Below are positions 25,858 to 34,003 of a stretch of DNA of 39,658 bases, piece by piece; within the stretch, counting starts at the first letter, position 1; each line of letters begins with the position of its first letter. Source of the stretch: JBBRYK01 sp038237665 (lineage in GTDB: Bacteria > Actinomycetota > Thermoleophilia > Gaiellales > Gaiellaceae); NCBI GenBank assembly GCA_038237665.1, contig JBBRYK010000020.1, forward strand, positions 1 through 39,658, in the 5' to 3' direction. Both the position numbers and the translations under genes were made by a program. The notes under the pieces are model-generated. The model made no database searches. It worked only from the letters and a program-made list of their open reading frames with translations, and was not told the origin of the DNA.

Positions 25858-26811
25858 CTACTCGCCGACGAGCGCCCGCGCGTAGTCGCCCGCGTCGAAC
25901 GGCCGGAGATCGTCGAGCTGCTCGCCGACGCCGACGAGCTTCACGGGCAGGCCGAGCTCGTAGGCGATCGGGATCGCCACCCCGCCCTTGGCCGATCCGT
26001 CCAGCTTCGTCAGAGCCACGCCGGTCACATCCACCGCCTCACCGAAAAGCCGCGCCTGCTGGAGGCCGTTCTGGCCCGTGGTCGCGTCGACGACGAGCAG
26101 GGTCTCGTGCGGCGCGCCCGGGAGCCGCTGGCCGATCACGCGGCCGACCTTGGCGAGCTCATCCATCAGGTTCGTCTGCGTGTGCAGACGCCCGGCCGTG
26201 TCCACGATGACCACGTCTCGGCTCCGCGCCTTGGCCGCCTCGATCGCGTCGAACGCGACCGACGCGGGGTCGGCCCCGCGGCTGGACCCGACGAAGTCGG
26301 CCTTGGCTCGATCCGCCCAGATCTCGAGCTGCTCCTCGGCGGCGGCCCGGAACGTGTCGGCCGCCGCGAGGATGACCGAGTGCCCGTGCTCGCGGAGCTT
26401 CTGCGCCAGCTTGCCGATCGTCGTCGTCTTGCCGGTCCCGTTGACACCGACCACGAGGATCACGCTCGGCTCCCCCCGCACGTTCAGCTGAGCAGGCTCG
26501 CCGAACAGCACCGCGATCTCCTCGGCGAGCGACGCGTTCAGGTCGCCGAGCTCTGGCCGCAGCTCGAGCCGCCGAACGAGCTCCGCCGTCGCCCGCACCC
26601 CGACGTCGCCGGCGATCAACGCTTCCTCGAGCCGCTCCCAGGCCGCTTCGTCGGCCGGGTCGAAAGCAGCCGCAGCCAGCTCGCCGGTCAGCGCCCGTCG
26701 GCTCTTGCCGAGCGAGTCCCGCAGGCGGGTGAAGAATCCGCCGGCGGCCTCCTCCTGCGCCTCCTCGGGCGTGTCCTCGGCGCCGAGCAGCTGCGCCCAG
26801 CTGCGACTCAC
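25858..26811 (-). CDS. ftsY: SRP receptor FtsY
   Basis: Membrane-docking GTPase for SRP. The 317-residue protein is almost only the NG domain: G1 GVNGTGKTT (122-130), DTAGR (204-208) and TKLDG (268-272), with VDATTGQNG between. The acidic A domain is reduced to about 25 residues (AEDTPEEAQEEA). GTG at 26811 overlaps the smc stop in GTGA; the longer upstream frame is a shadow of smc. Confidence 0.95.
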   Translation of the reverse strand: MSRSWAQLLGAEDTPEEAQEEAAGGFFTRLRDSLGKSRRALTGELAAAAFDPADEAAWERLEEALIAGDVGVRATAELVRRLELRPELGDLNASLAEEIAVLFGEPAQLNVRGEPSVILVVGVNGTGKTTTIGKLAQKLREHGHSVILAAADTFRAAAEEQLEIWADRAKADFVGSSRGADPASVAFDAIEAAKARSRDVVIVDTAGRLHTQTNLMDELAKVGRVIGQRLPGAPHETLLVVDATTGQNGLQQARLFGEAVDVTGVALTKLDGSAKGGVAIPIAYELGLPVKLVGVGEQLDDLRPFDAGDYARALVGE

Positions 26812-29330
26812 GCCCCGACGGCGATCGCTTCGCGCTCGAGCCGGCGCGACACGACCTGCGAGACCCCGTCGCCGCCCATCGTCACGCCGTAGAGGATATC
26901 CGCGGCCTCCATCGTCCTCTTCTGGTGCGTGACGACGATGAACTGGGCGCGGTCCGAGAACTGCCGGAGCAACTCGACGAAGCGTCCGATGTTCGCGTCG
27001 TCGAGCGCGGCCTCGACCTCGTCGAGGAGGTAGAACGGACACGGGCGCGCGAGGAAGAGCGCGAAGAGGAACGCGATCGCGCCGAGCGAGCGCTCGCCGC
27101 CGGACAGGAGCGAGAGCTTCGTCACCCGCTTGCCGAGGGGCCGCAACTCGACCTCGATCCCGGGCGATTCGCCGTCCTCCTCCTCGGTGAGCCGCAGCCT
27201 GCCTTCACCACCCGGGAAGAGGGTGGCCGCGACCTCGCTGAAGTTCTCGCGCACGGAGGCGAACGTCTCCGAGAAGCGCCGGTCGACGGTCTCCGCCAGG
27301 TCGGATCGCAGCGCCTCCAGCTCCTCGAGGCTGCGCTCGAGATCTTCACGCTGGACGCGAAGCTCTTCGAGTCGTTCCTTCTCCCGCTCATACTCCTCCT
27401 TGGCGAAGGGATTGACGCCGCCGAGGGCTTCGCGGCGCCGCTCTGCGCGTTCCAACCTGGCGACGAGCTCCTCCCGGCCGCTCTCCTCGCCCGGCGCGGC
27501 CCCGGTTTCCTCGAGGCGCCGCTGCACTTCGGCCGCCTCCGCCCCGAGCCGGGCGAGCTCGACCTCGACGGCGGCGGCCCGCTCGCCGGCCTCCGAGGCG
27601 CTTCGCCGCGACTCTGCCTCCTCGGCTCCGAGCCCGCGCAGCTGACCCGCAAGCTCGCCGGCGCGGGCCGAGCCGGCGTCGACCCGCGCGCGGAGCGGCG
27701 CCTCGAAGCGAGCTGCGGCCCCGGCTGCGCCTGCTAGAGCCTCTGCGAGCCGCGTCGCGGCTTCGCCCAGCGGGCGGAGTCTCGCCCGGCCCGCCTCGCG
27801 AGCCGCGTCGGCTGCGTCTGCCGCGGCCGCCGCCGTCCCGGCGGCGCGCGTTTCGAGCTCGTCGGCCTCGGCGGCGAGCTCCCGCCTGCGCGCCTCGAGC
27901 CGCAGCAGGACCGCTTCCGCGGCCTCGCCCGAGAACCAGAGCTCTCCCGCTTCCGGGTCGTGGCCGAAGCCCTCGCGGGTCACCGATCGCGTCTCCACAC
28001 CCAGCAGCTCTGCGACGGGGACGATTGGCGTTCCCTGCACCAGGGCGTGCGCGCGGTCGCCGACGAGGACGGTCAGGTTGCCCATCCCGTCCGCGCGCGC
28101 CCGCTCGAGCAGCGCGAGCGCGGCAGCCGGACCGTCGGCGACGATCGCCCCGGCGCGTGCTCCGAGAGCTGCGGCGACCGCGCGCTCGTCCCCGGAGACG
28201 ACACCGAGATCCGCCAGCGCGAGGCGCGCTCCATCCTCCGCGAGAGCACGCGCCGCCGGCGGCAGTCCTTCCCGCTCGGCCAGCGCCCGGTCGAGCGCGG
28301 CCAGTCGTTCGCGCGCCAGGCGCGCCTGCTCGACGAGGAGATCGTGCTCGCCCGAAACCACAGGCGCCGACGGGCCTGGATCGACACGCAGACGCTCGGC
28401 CAGAGCCGCGGCCGATTCCCGCCGGAGCTCGAGCCGCTCCGCCGCGCTGCGCAGCCGGTAGAGCGCCGCGGTCGCCGCTTCGCGCCGTCCCGCCGCGTCG
28501 GCCAGCTCCTCCTCGGCGGCCGTGCGGCGGCCCAGCAGCTCCTCCAGCCCTCTGTCGATGCGGCCGCGCTCGAGCCGTGCCGCATCCTGGCGTCCCTGAG
28601 CATCGGCGATGCGGTCCCCAAGGACTGCGAGGTCGAGCGCCGCGATCGTCGCCTTCATTCCCGCAATCTCGACGGCGAGCTTCTCGGCCCGCTCCGCCGC
28701 CGTTGCCTGGAGCGCAAGGGGCCGGAGCCGCTTCGCCACCTCGTCCTCGAGGTCGCGGGCACGCTCGGTCTGCACCGAAACCCGTGCGAGCTTCAGCTCG
28801 GCGCGGTGGCGCCGGCGCTTGAATCGACCCAGGCCGGCCGCTTCCTCCACCAGGGCGCGACGTTCCTCCGGCCTGCTCGCCAGGACGGCCTCGACCCGCC
28901 CCTGGCCGATGACCGAGCCGACGCCGGGGCCGAGGCCCACGTCCGCCAGCAGCTCGACGACGTCCAGCCGCCGCACCGTGGCGCCGTTGACGAGGTACTG
29001 GCCCTCTCCCCCGCGATGCAGGCGCCGCGCGATCGAGACCTCCGGATACTCGAGCGAGAGCGCCCCGTCCGCATTGTCGAAGAGCAACTCGACCTCGCAG
29101 AAGTCCGCGGCGGGGAGCTTGTCCGACCCGGCGAACAGGACGTCATCGCCTCGCTCGGCGCGGAGCTCGCTCGCCGCCTGGCTCCCTGCGGCCCAGACGA
29201 GCGCATCCGCGATGTTCGACTTACCCGACCCGTTCGGGCCGACGACGACCGCGACTCCTTGCTCCAGCCGGAATTCCGTGGCGCTGGGGAACGACTTGAA
29301 CCCGCGCAGCTTGATTGCCGTGAGGTGCAC
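26808..29330 (-). CDS. smc: Chromosome segregation protein SMC (short form)
   Basis: ATPase that shapes and separates chromosomes. N-terminal Walker A is GPNGSGKS (31-38) after LRGFKSFPSATEF. The C-terminal head has signature LSGGERS (742-748), Walker B YLLDE (767-771) and VVTHQKRTME. A hinge-like stretch, with VADGPAAALALLERAR and LTVLVGDRAHALV, lies near 385-445. The protein has 840 residues against about 1,150-1,200 usual, and the two alanine-rich coiled-coil arms are roughly half length. The start is GTG. Gene order rnc-smc-ftsY is standard, so I take it as the true SMC and not an SbcC or RecN relative. Confidence 0.92.
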   Translation of the reverse strand: MHLTAIKLRGFKSFPSATEFRLEQGVAVVVGPNGSGKSNIADALVWAAGSQAASELRAERGDDVLFAGSDKLPAADFCEVELLFDNADGALSLEYPEVSIARRLHRGGEGQYLVNGATVRRLDVVELLADVGLGPGVGSVIGQGRVEAVLASRPEERRALVEEAAGLGRFKRRRHRAELKLARVSVQTERARDLEDEVAKRLRPLALQATAAERAEKLAVEIAGMKATIAALDLAVLGDRIADAQGRQDAARLERGRIDRGLEELLGRRTAAEEELADAAGRREAATAALYRLRSAAERLELRRESAAALAERLRVDPGPSAPVVSGEHDLLVEQARLARERLAALDRALAEREGLPPAARALAEDGARLALADLGVVSGDERAVAAALGARAGAIVADGPAAALALLERARADGMGNLTVLVGDRAHALVQGTPIVPVAELLGVETRSVTREGFGHDPEAGELWFSGEAAEAVLLRLEARRRELAAEADELETRAAGTAAAAADAADAAREAGRARLRPLGEAATRLAEALAGAAGAAARFEAPLRARVDAGSARAGELAGQLRGLGAEEAESRRSASEAGERAAAVEVELARLGAEAAEVQRRLEETGAAPGEESGREELVARLERAERRREALGGVNPFAKEEYEREKERLEELRVQREDLERSLEELEALRSDLAETVDRRFSETFASVRENFSEVAATLFPGGEGRLRLTEEEDGESPGIEVELRPLGKRVTKLSLLSGGERSLGAIAFLFALFLARPCPFYLLDEVEAALDDANIGRFVELLRQFSDRAQFIVVTHQKRTMEAADILYGVTMGGDGVSQVVSRRLEREAIAVGA

Positions 29331-29359
29331 GCGGGCGGAATTTTGACCGGTGGCTCGGA

Positions 29360-30019
29360 CTACGCGGCTTCGGCGCCGAGCTGCGCAAGCGCTTCCTCGG
29401 CGGCGGCCTGTTCGGCTTCCTTCTTGGAGCGTCCCCTCCCGAGGCCCACCTGCTCACCGTCGATCGACACGGCGCACGTGAACGTCCGATCGTGCGCAGG
29501 CCCGTCGACCTCGAGGACCGAATAGCTGACCTGGCGGTGCTGGCGGGCCGCGGTTTCCTGAAGCTCGGTCTTGTGGTCGACGTGCTGCGTGGCCGCGTAC
29601 TCGATCCGGCCGGAGAAGGCCTCGGCGATCGACTTCTCGATCTTCTCGAAGCCATGCAGGAGAAAGAGGGCGGCGAGTGCGGCCTCGAGCAGAGCGGCCA
29701 GGACGTTGCGGTTGCGGACGAGCCCGTCGAGCTCCTCTTTCGCCAGCATCTTTCGTCCGCGCTCGGCGAGGCCGGCGCCGAGCTCGAGCTCGCGCGCGAC
29801 CACCGCGCAGCTCTGCCGGGAGACCACGTGCGAACGGATCTTCGCCAGGCGCCCCTCGCTGAAGTCCGGATAGCGGTTGTAGAGCGCTCGTGCGACGGCA
29901 AGCTCGAGCACGCTGTCGCCGAGGAACTCGAGCCGCTCGTAGGAGGAGGCTCGGTCGGGGGCCCAGGCCGGATGGGTGAAGACGTGCTCCAGCCGGTCCG
30001 GCGGCAGCCGGTCGATCAG
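29360..30019 (-). CDS. rnc: Ribonuclease III, start codon unclear
   Basis: Double-strand-specific endoribonuclease for rRNA and mRNA processing. The catalytic signature ERLEFLGDS is at about 29909-29935. LELAVARALYNRYPDFSEGRLAKIR follows in parts, and a C-terminal dsRNA-binding domain ends in GRGRSKKEAEQAAAEEAL. The first ATG/GTG/TTG in frame is GTG at 29911, which falls after the signature motif and would remove the active site. Upstream the frame stays open to TAG at 30095-30097 and codes for LRRLIDRLPPDRLEHVFTHP, clearly RNase III. I place the start at CTG 30019 provisionally. ATT at 30082 inside acpP is another non-standard candidate. Confidence 0.88.
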   Translation of the reverse strand: MIDRLPPDRLEHVFTHPAWAPDRASSYERLEFLGDSVLELAVARALYNRYPDFSEGRLAKIRSHVVSRQSCAVVARELELGAGLAERGRKMLAKEELDGLVRNRNVLAALLEAALAALFLLHGFEKIEKSIAEAFSGRIEYAATQHVDHKTELQETAARQHRQVSYSVLEVDGPAHDRTFTCAVSIDGEQVGLGRGRSKKEAEQAAAEEALAQLGAEAA

Positions 30020-30059
30020 CCGCCGAAGTTGCTCGGGTGCCCCCGGGTGCGCCCGGACG

Positions 30060-30305
30060 CTACTGGTGGGACGCGACGTAATCGACGGCCTGGCCTACCG
30101 TCTGGATCTTCTGCGCGTCCTCATCCGAGATCTTGATCCCGAACTGGTCCTCCAGCTCCATAATCAGTTCGACGAGATCCAGCGAATCGGCGTCCAGATC
30201 CTCCTGGAACGAGGCTCCCTCGGTGATTTCGCTCTCTTCGATGCCGAGCTGCTCGGTCAGGACTTCCTTGACTCGCTCGAAGACTTCCTCGCGCGACGCT
30301 GCCAT
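30060..30305 (-). CDS. acpP: Acyl carrier protein
   Basis: 81-residue carrier for fatty acid synthesis. The phosphopantetheine attachment serine is S41 in LDADSLDLVELIMELED. The rest is acidic and helical as expected. The ATG is preceded by GAGGTG, and a good -10 box (TATGAT) lies 38 nt upstream, so it can be transcribed apart from plsX. Confidence 0.97.
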   Translation of the reverse strand: MAASREEVFERVKEVLTEQLGIEESEITEGASFQEDLDADSLDLVELIMELEDQFGIKISDEDAQKIQTVGQAVDYVASHQ

Positions 30306-30343
30306 GTCACCTCACTTGCGGGTCGGGGTCTCGGGGAGCGCCG

Positions 30344-30349
30344 ATCATA
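30344..30349 (-). promoter_or_regulatory. -10 box TATGAT for acpP
   Basis: TATGAT on the minus strand in the 120-bp plsX-acpP gap, 38 nt from the acpP ATG. The hexamer 17 nt upstream (CAGATC) is not a good -35. Confidence 0.5.
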
Positions 30350-30425
30350 CACAGGCTGCAGGCCGAGATCTGAAACGGATGCGGCTTGTCCACTGCGGTT
30401 GAGGCGGACTCGCGAGCGAGCTCGA

Positions 30426-31418
30426 TCAGACGGCCTCCGCCGGTTCCGAGTCGCGGGCAGGCTGGGCGAGCCGCGCCTCGAGGCGTCCGACGACGTCGTG
30501 CTCGACCCCGCGGGCGGCGAGCCGGATCGCGTTTGCGATCGCCCGCGTGGACGAGCTGCCGTGTGCCTTGACGACGAGCCCGCGGAGACCGAGCAGGTAG
30601 GCGCCCCCGTAGGTCTCGGGATCGAGGCGAGAGCGAAGGCTGCGAGCGGCGGGCCGGATCAGGAGCCCGCCGAGCTTTCCGCGCGTCGTCGACGTGATCT
30701 CCTCGCGGAGCGCGTCGAGCACGGTCTTGATCGTCCCTTCGAGCAGCTTGAGCGAGACGTTGCCCGTGAAGCCGTCGGTCACGACGACGTCGGCCGCACG
30801 GGCCAGCAGCTCGCGTCCTTCCGTGTTGCCCTTGAAGTTGAGATCGCTTTCGGCGAGCAGGCGGTGAGCCTCGAGGGTGAGTTGATTTCCCTTCTCCGGC
30901 TCCTCGCCGATCGAGAGCAGCCGAACCGTTGGGTTCAGGCGCTCGAGGATCTCCTCGGCGAAGACCGCGCCCATCTCTGCGAACTGGAAGAGATGCTCGG
31001 GCCGTGCGTCGGCGTTGGCACCCGAGTCGATCAGGACGGAGGGCCCCTCGCGGGTCGGAATGACGACCGCCAGAGCAGGACGATGCACACCTCGGATGCG
31101 CCGGAGGTTCAGGAGACCGGCCGCGAGCAGGGCGCCTGTGTTGCCTGTAGAGACAACTGCTTGCGCTCTCCCCTCGCCGACGATTCGACACGCAACGACC
31201 AGCGAGCTGTCCGGCTTGCTCCGAACCGCCTCGGCCGGCTTCTCGTCCATCGCGATCACCTGGGTGGCCGAAACGAGCTCGAGCCCGTGCGTGTTCAGGC
31301 CCTCGGGGCCGACGAGCACAGGCGTCAGCCCGGCGGCAGCAGCCTCGAGTGCGCCGGCGACGACCTCGTCCGGCCCGCGGTCTCCGCCCATCGCGGTGGA
31401 CGCGATGGGCACGGGCAT
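30426..31418 (-). CDS. plsX: Phosphate acyltransferase PlsX
   Basis: Makes acyl-phosphate from acyl-ACP for phospholipid synthesis. The 330-residue protein opens MPVPIASTAMGGDRGPDEVV. VSTGNTGALLAAGL, RPALAVVIPTREGPSVLIDSG, NADARPEHL, KGNTEGREL and VTDGFTGNVSLK are all family hallmarks. The ATG lies 2 nt after the rpmF stop; upstream codons in frame are shadow. The usual aspartate of DAMGGD is threonine here (TAMGGD), a small oddity. Confidence 0.95.
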   Translation of the reverse strand: MPVPIASTAMGGDRGPDEVVAGALEAAAAGLTPVLVGPEGLNTHGLELVSATQVIAMDEKPAEAVRSKPDSSLVVACRIVGEGRAQAVVSTGNTGALLAAGLLNLRRIRGVHRPALAVVIPTREGPSVLIDSGANADARPEHLFQFAEMGAVFAEEILERLNPTVRLLSIGEEPEKGNQLTLEAHRLLAESDLNFKGNTEGRELLARAADVVVTDGFTGNVSLKLLEGTIKTVLDALREEITSTTRGKLGGLLIRPAARSLRSRLDPETYGGAYLLGLRGLVVKAHGSSSTRAIANAIRLAARGVEHDVVGRLEARLAQPARDSEPAEAV

Positions 31419-31420
31419 GG

Positions 31421-31609
31421 TTAGGGACCGGCGGTCGGAAGCGGCTCGACGTCGCGTCCGCGATACGTCTTGCACGTCGGGCAGACGTGATGGGGCCGCG
31501 TCGGCTGTCGACAGTTCGGGCAGACGTTCGGGCGCGGAGCCTCGATCCGATGCTGCGCGCGCCGCTTGTCGCGCCGGGATTTGGAGGTTTTCTTCTTGGG
31601 GACAGCCAT
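31421..31609 (-). CDS. rpmF: 50S ribosomal protein L32, zinc form
   Basis: 62-residue bL32. MAVPKKKTSKSRRDKRR, then CPNC and CPTC (30-33, 43-46), a complete four-cysteine zinc ribbon. The usual upstream partner yceD is separated from it by the ABC-F gene on the other strand. Confidence 0.96.
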   Translation of the reverse strand: MAVPKKKTSKSRRDKRRAQHRIEAPRPNVCPNCRQPTRPHHVCPTCKTYRGRDVEPLPTAGP

Positions 31610-31621
31610 GGCCGGCGGGGA

Positions 31622-31627
31622 ACTATA
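31622..31627 (-). promoter_or_regulatory. -10 box TATAGT for rpmF
   Basis: TATAGT on the minus strand ends 12 nt before the rpmF ATG, leaving a leader of only a few bases and no Shine-Dalgarno. It would replace the promoter once supplied through yceD. Confidence 0.5.
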
Positions 31628-31641
31628 GCGTTATCCTCTCG

Positions 31642-31677
31642 GTGAGCCCTCGGGCTCGCCCTATGCGCGTCTCCTGA
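31642..31677 (+). CDS. Candidate leader peptide upstream of the ABC-F gene
   Basis: An 11-codon ORF from GTG 31642, with an internal ATG at 31663 that gives the 4-residue MRVS, ending at TGA 31675-31677. The longer form, MSPRARPMRVS, contains Arg-Ala-Arg, the +X+ pattern at which macrolide-bound ribosomes can stall. Its last codons overlap the upstream arm (31671-31680) that pairs with the ABC-F Shine-Dalgarno. TAGCGT lies 10 nt before the GTG. No Shine-Dalgarno is visible, so initiation would be leaderless. Inferred only. Confidence 0.4.
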   Translation: MSPRARPMRVS

Positions 31678-31738
31678 TCGATCACCCCCGTTGTGGCGCC
31701 GTCCCTGGACGGGGCGCGCGCCGATCCGCGATCAGGAG
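31671..31738 (+). promoter_or_regulatory. Stem hiding the ABC-F ribosome-binding site (attenuator-like)
   Basis: CTCCTGATCG (31671-31680) and CGATCAGGAG (31729-31738) are perfect 10-bp complements, extendable by a wobble and a pair. The second arm covers most of the AGGAGG Shine-Dalgarno (31734-31739) of the gene starting at TTG 31747. A smaller hairpin around 31696-31717 lies in the loop. The first arm overlaps the end of the short leader ORF, so a ribosome held there would free the Shine-Dalgarno. Confidence 0.6.
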
Positions 31739-31746
31739 GCACTCAT

Positions 31747-33417
31747 TTGCACGGCACACTCGTCGCGCACGACATCGTCAAGAACCACGGGGCGCAGCCT
31801 GTTCTGCGCGGCGTCTCGCTGACGGTTCGGCCCGGCAGCCGGATCGGCGTGGTCGGGCCGAACGGAATCGGCAAGACGACGTTGCTCCGCATCCTCGCGG
31901 GACTCGAACCAGCCGAGCGCGGCTCGGTGCGGCGGTCGCCGTCCTCGCTCACCGTCGGGTATCTCCCGCAGGAGCCCGACCTGCGCGCCGACGAGACGCT
32001 GCTGCAATACCTGGGCCGGCGCACGGGCGTGGCGGACGCCGAAGCACGGTTCGAGGCGCTCGCCCGACGCCTGGAACGCGAGCCCGAGGCCGCCGAGGCG
32101 TACACGGACGCCCTCGAGCGCTACCTGGCTCTGGGCGGCGCCGACCTGGTGGCGCGGGCGGGAGCCGTCTGTGCGGAGGTGGGGCTCCGCGTGGGGCTCG
32201 GCGCTCGGCTGGGCGTGCTGTCGGGCGGCGAGGCCGCGCGAGCGACGCTCGCCGCTCTGCTCCTCTCCCGGTTCGACGTCTACCTGCTCGACGAGCCGAC
32301 GAACGACCTCGACGGAGCGGGTCTCGCGCGGCTGGAAGGTTTCGTCGCCTCGCTCCACGCTGGCGTTGTCGTCGTCTCCCACGATCGCGCATTCCTCGAC
32401 CGGACGGTCGACCGCATGTTCGAGCTCGAAGCGGAGACCGGGCGGCCGCGCGAATACGCAGGCGGCTGGAGCGGATACGAGGAGGCCCGCGCGCTGGCCC
32501 GGCACGGTGAGCAGGCCGCGTACGACCGTTACGCCGCCGAGCGGGGTCGCTTCGAGGATCTGCTGCGCGTGCGACGCGGGCAGGCACGGGCCGGTGGGGC
32601 AGCGGCCGACCGCCGGGGGACACAGGCACTGCGCTCGAAGGTGCACCAGGCCGAGCGGCGTCTCGAGCGCCTTGAACGGGTGGGCAAGCCCTGGCGCCCG
32701 TGGCAGCTGGAGCTCGCGTTCGCACGTGCGCCGCGGGGAAGCGACGTGGTGGCGTCGCTCGAGGGAGCCGTCATCGAGCTTCCCGGCTTCCGGCTGGGCC
32801 CGGTCGACCTGGAGCTGGCCGCCGGCGACCGGCTGGCCGTGCTCGGCGACAACGGGAGCGGTAAGACGACGCTTCTCCGCGCGCTGCTCGGAGCCGTCGA
32901 CCTGACCGAAGGAAGGCGGCGGCTCGGGTCAGCCGTCGTCGTCGGCGAGCTCGATCAGCGGCGCGCGGAGTTCGAGCTCGACGAACCGCTCACAGGCCCG
33001 TTCTCCGCCGCAGTCGGCCTGCCGCAGGGAGAAGCTCGAACGCTCCTGGCGAAGTTCGGCCTCGGCGCCGACGAGCTCTCGCGGCCGGCGCGTTCCCTGT
33101 CGCCGGGCGAACGGACCCGAGCCAGCCTGGCGGCACTGGCCGCTCGCGGCGTGAACTGCCTCGTGCTGGACGAGCCGACCAATCACCTCGACCTGGATGC
33201 GATCGAGGAGCTCGAATCAGCGCTCGAGGCGTTCGCAGGCGCCGTGGTGCTCGTCACCCACGACCGGCGCTTCCTCGAGGGATTCCGCGCGACGCGCGTG
33301 ATCGAGCTCGAAGTCGGCACGGATTCGACACGAACCGCGCGCCACGCGCGCGTCTTTGAGCGTTACGCTGACCTCGGGGGAGAGAACACCGGGGGGTCCC
33401 CCGGGGGAACGATCTAA
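31747..33417 (+). CDS. ABC-F family ATPase, possible ribosome-protection protein
   Basis: 556-residue tandem ATPase without membrane domains. First cassette: Walker A GPNGIGKT (37-44), signature LSGGE, Walker B YLLDEPTNDLD. Between the cassettes is a charged linker (RSKVHQAERRLERLERVGKPW), the interdomain arm that reaches into the ribosome. Second cassette: GDNGSGKT, LSPGERTR, LVLDEPTNHLD. The TTG start is decided by AGGAGG 7 nt upstream; an ORF opening at 31693 has no such site. It resembles actinobacterial antibiotic-resistance ABC-F proteins more than EttA or Uup, but I cannot assign the drug. It sits on the plus strand inside the normally contiguous yceD-rpmF pair, a sign of insertion. 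Confidence 0.85.
   Translation: MHGTLVAHDIVKNHGAQPVLRGVSLTVRPGSRIGVVGPNGIGKTTLLRILAGLEPAERGSVRRSPSSLTVGYLPQEPDLRADETLLQYLGRRTGVADAEARFEALARRLEREPEAAEAYTDALERYLALGGADLVARAGAVCAEVGLRVGLGARLGVLSGGEAARATLAALLLSRFDVYLLDEPTNDLDGAGLARLEGFVASLHAGVVVVSHDRAFLDRTVDRMFELEAETGRPREYAGGWSGYEEARALARHGEQAAYDRYAAERGRFEDLLRVRRGQARAGGAAADRRGTQALRSKVHQAERRLERLERVGKPWRPWQLELAFARAPRGSDVVASLEGAVIELPGFRLGPVDLELAAGDRLAVLGDNGSGKTTLLRALLGAVDLTEGRRRLGSAVVVGELDQRRAEFELDEPLTGPFSAAVGLPQGEARTLLAKFGLGADELSRPARSLSPGERTRASLAALAARGVNCLVLDEPTNHLDLDAIEELESALEAFAGAVVLVTHDRRFLEGFRATRVIELEVGTDSTRTARHARVFERYADLGGENTGGSPGGTI
33389..33404. repeat. GC palindrome at the ABC-F 3' end
   Basis: CCGGGG and CCCCGG flank a 4-nt loop just before the ABC-F stop. 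The 14 nt at 33385-33398 reappear in inverted form at 39406-39419. Confidence 0.4.
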
Positions 33418-33465
33418 GGCTGGCCGCTCGGGACTGGTCCGTTCAGGACGGAGAAGCCGCTGGGG

Positions 33466-33975
33466 TCAGAGCTGCTCGCGGAGAGCTTCGAGAGCGGCCC
33501 ACCGCGGATCCGTCTCGCTCAGCTCGTGCGTGTGCGGCTCCAGGTTCAGATCGCGGCCGCAGGCGGGGCAGAGCCCGGCGCAGTCCGGTCGGCACAGGAT
33601 CTGCTCGGGAAGCGCCAGCACCAGGGCATCGCGGGCCCACGCCGAGAGATCGACCACGTCATCCTTCAGGTACGGCGTACGAAGCTCGTCGGCGTCGCCC
33701 GGGCTCGTCGCCTGGTACTCGGTCGCAGCGATCGGTACCTCGAGCACCGCATCGGCCAGGCAGCGCACACACGGCCCGTGCAGCCGGGCGTCGAAGCGGA
33801 GCTGCAGGACGATGCCGGTTGTCGCGCGGACGGCGGAGAAGGCGGCTGCAACGGTCTCCGGCACCGGGATGTAGCGCTGGCCGCCCAGCTCGAGCGCCGG
33901 CAGGGCTACGTCCTTCGCCTCGCGGTGCTCCTCGCCCGCCCGGATCTTCAGCGACCTCAGGTCGAACGTCGTCAT
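33466..33975 (-). CDS. yceD: YceD/DUF177 family protein
   Basis: 169-residue DUF177 protein, linked to 23S rRNA accumulation and usually cotranscribed with rpmF. Conserved parts are CVRC in the middle, a long strand region, and the C-terminal cysteine cluster CRPDCAGLCPACGRDLN. It ends in HTHELSETDPRWAALEALREQL, typical of the family. Here the next gene on its strand is rpmF, but only after the 1.7-kb ABC-F gene of opposite direction. Confidence 0.9.
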   Translation of the reverse strand: MTTFDLRSLKIRAGEEHREAKDVALPALELGGQRYIPVPETVAAAFSAVRATTGIVLQLRFDARLHGPCVRCLADAVLEVPIAATEYQATSPGDADELRTPYLKDDVVDLSAWARDALVLALPEQILCRPDCAGLCPACGRDLNLEPHTHELSETDPRWAALEALREQL

Positions 33976-34003
33976 ACCCGCAGCGTAGCGCCGGTACTTG
34001 CGG

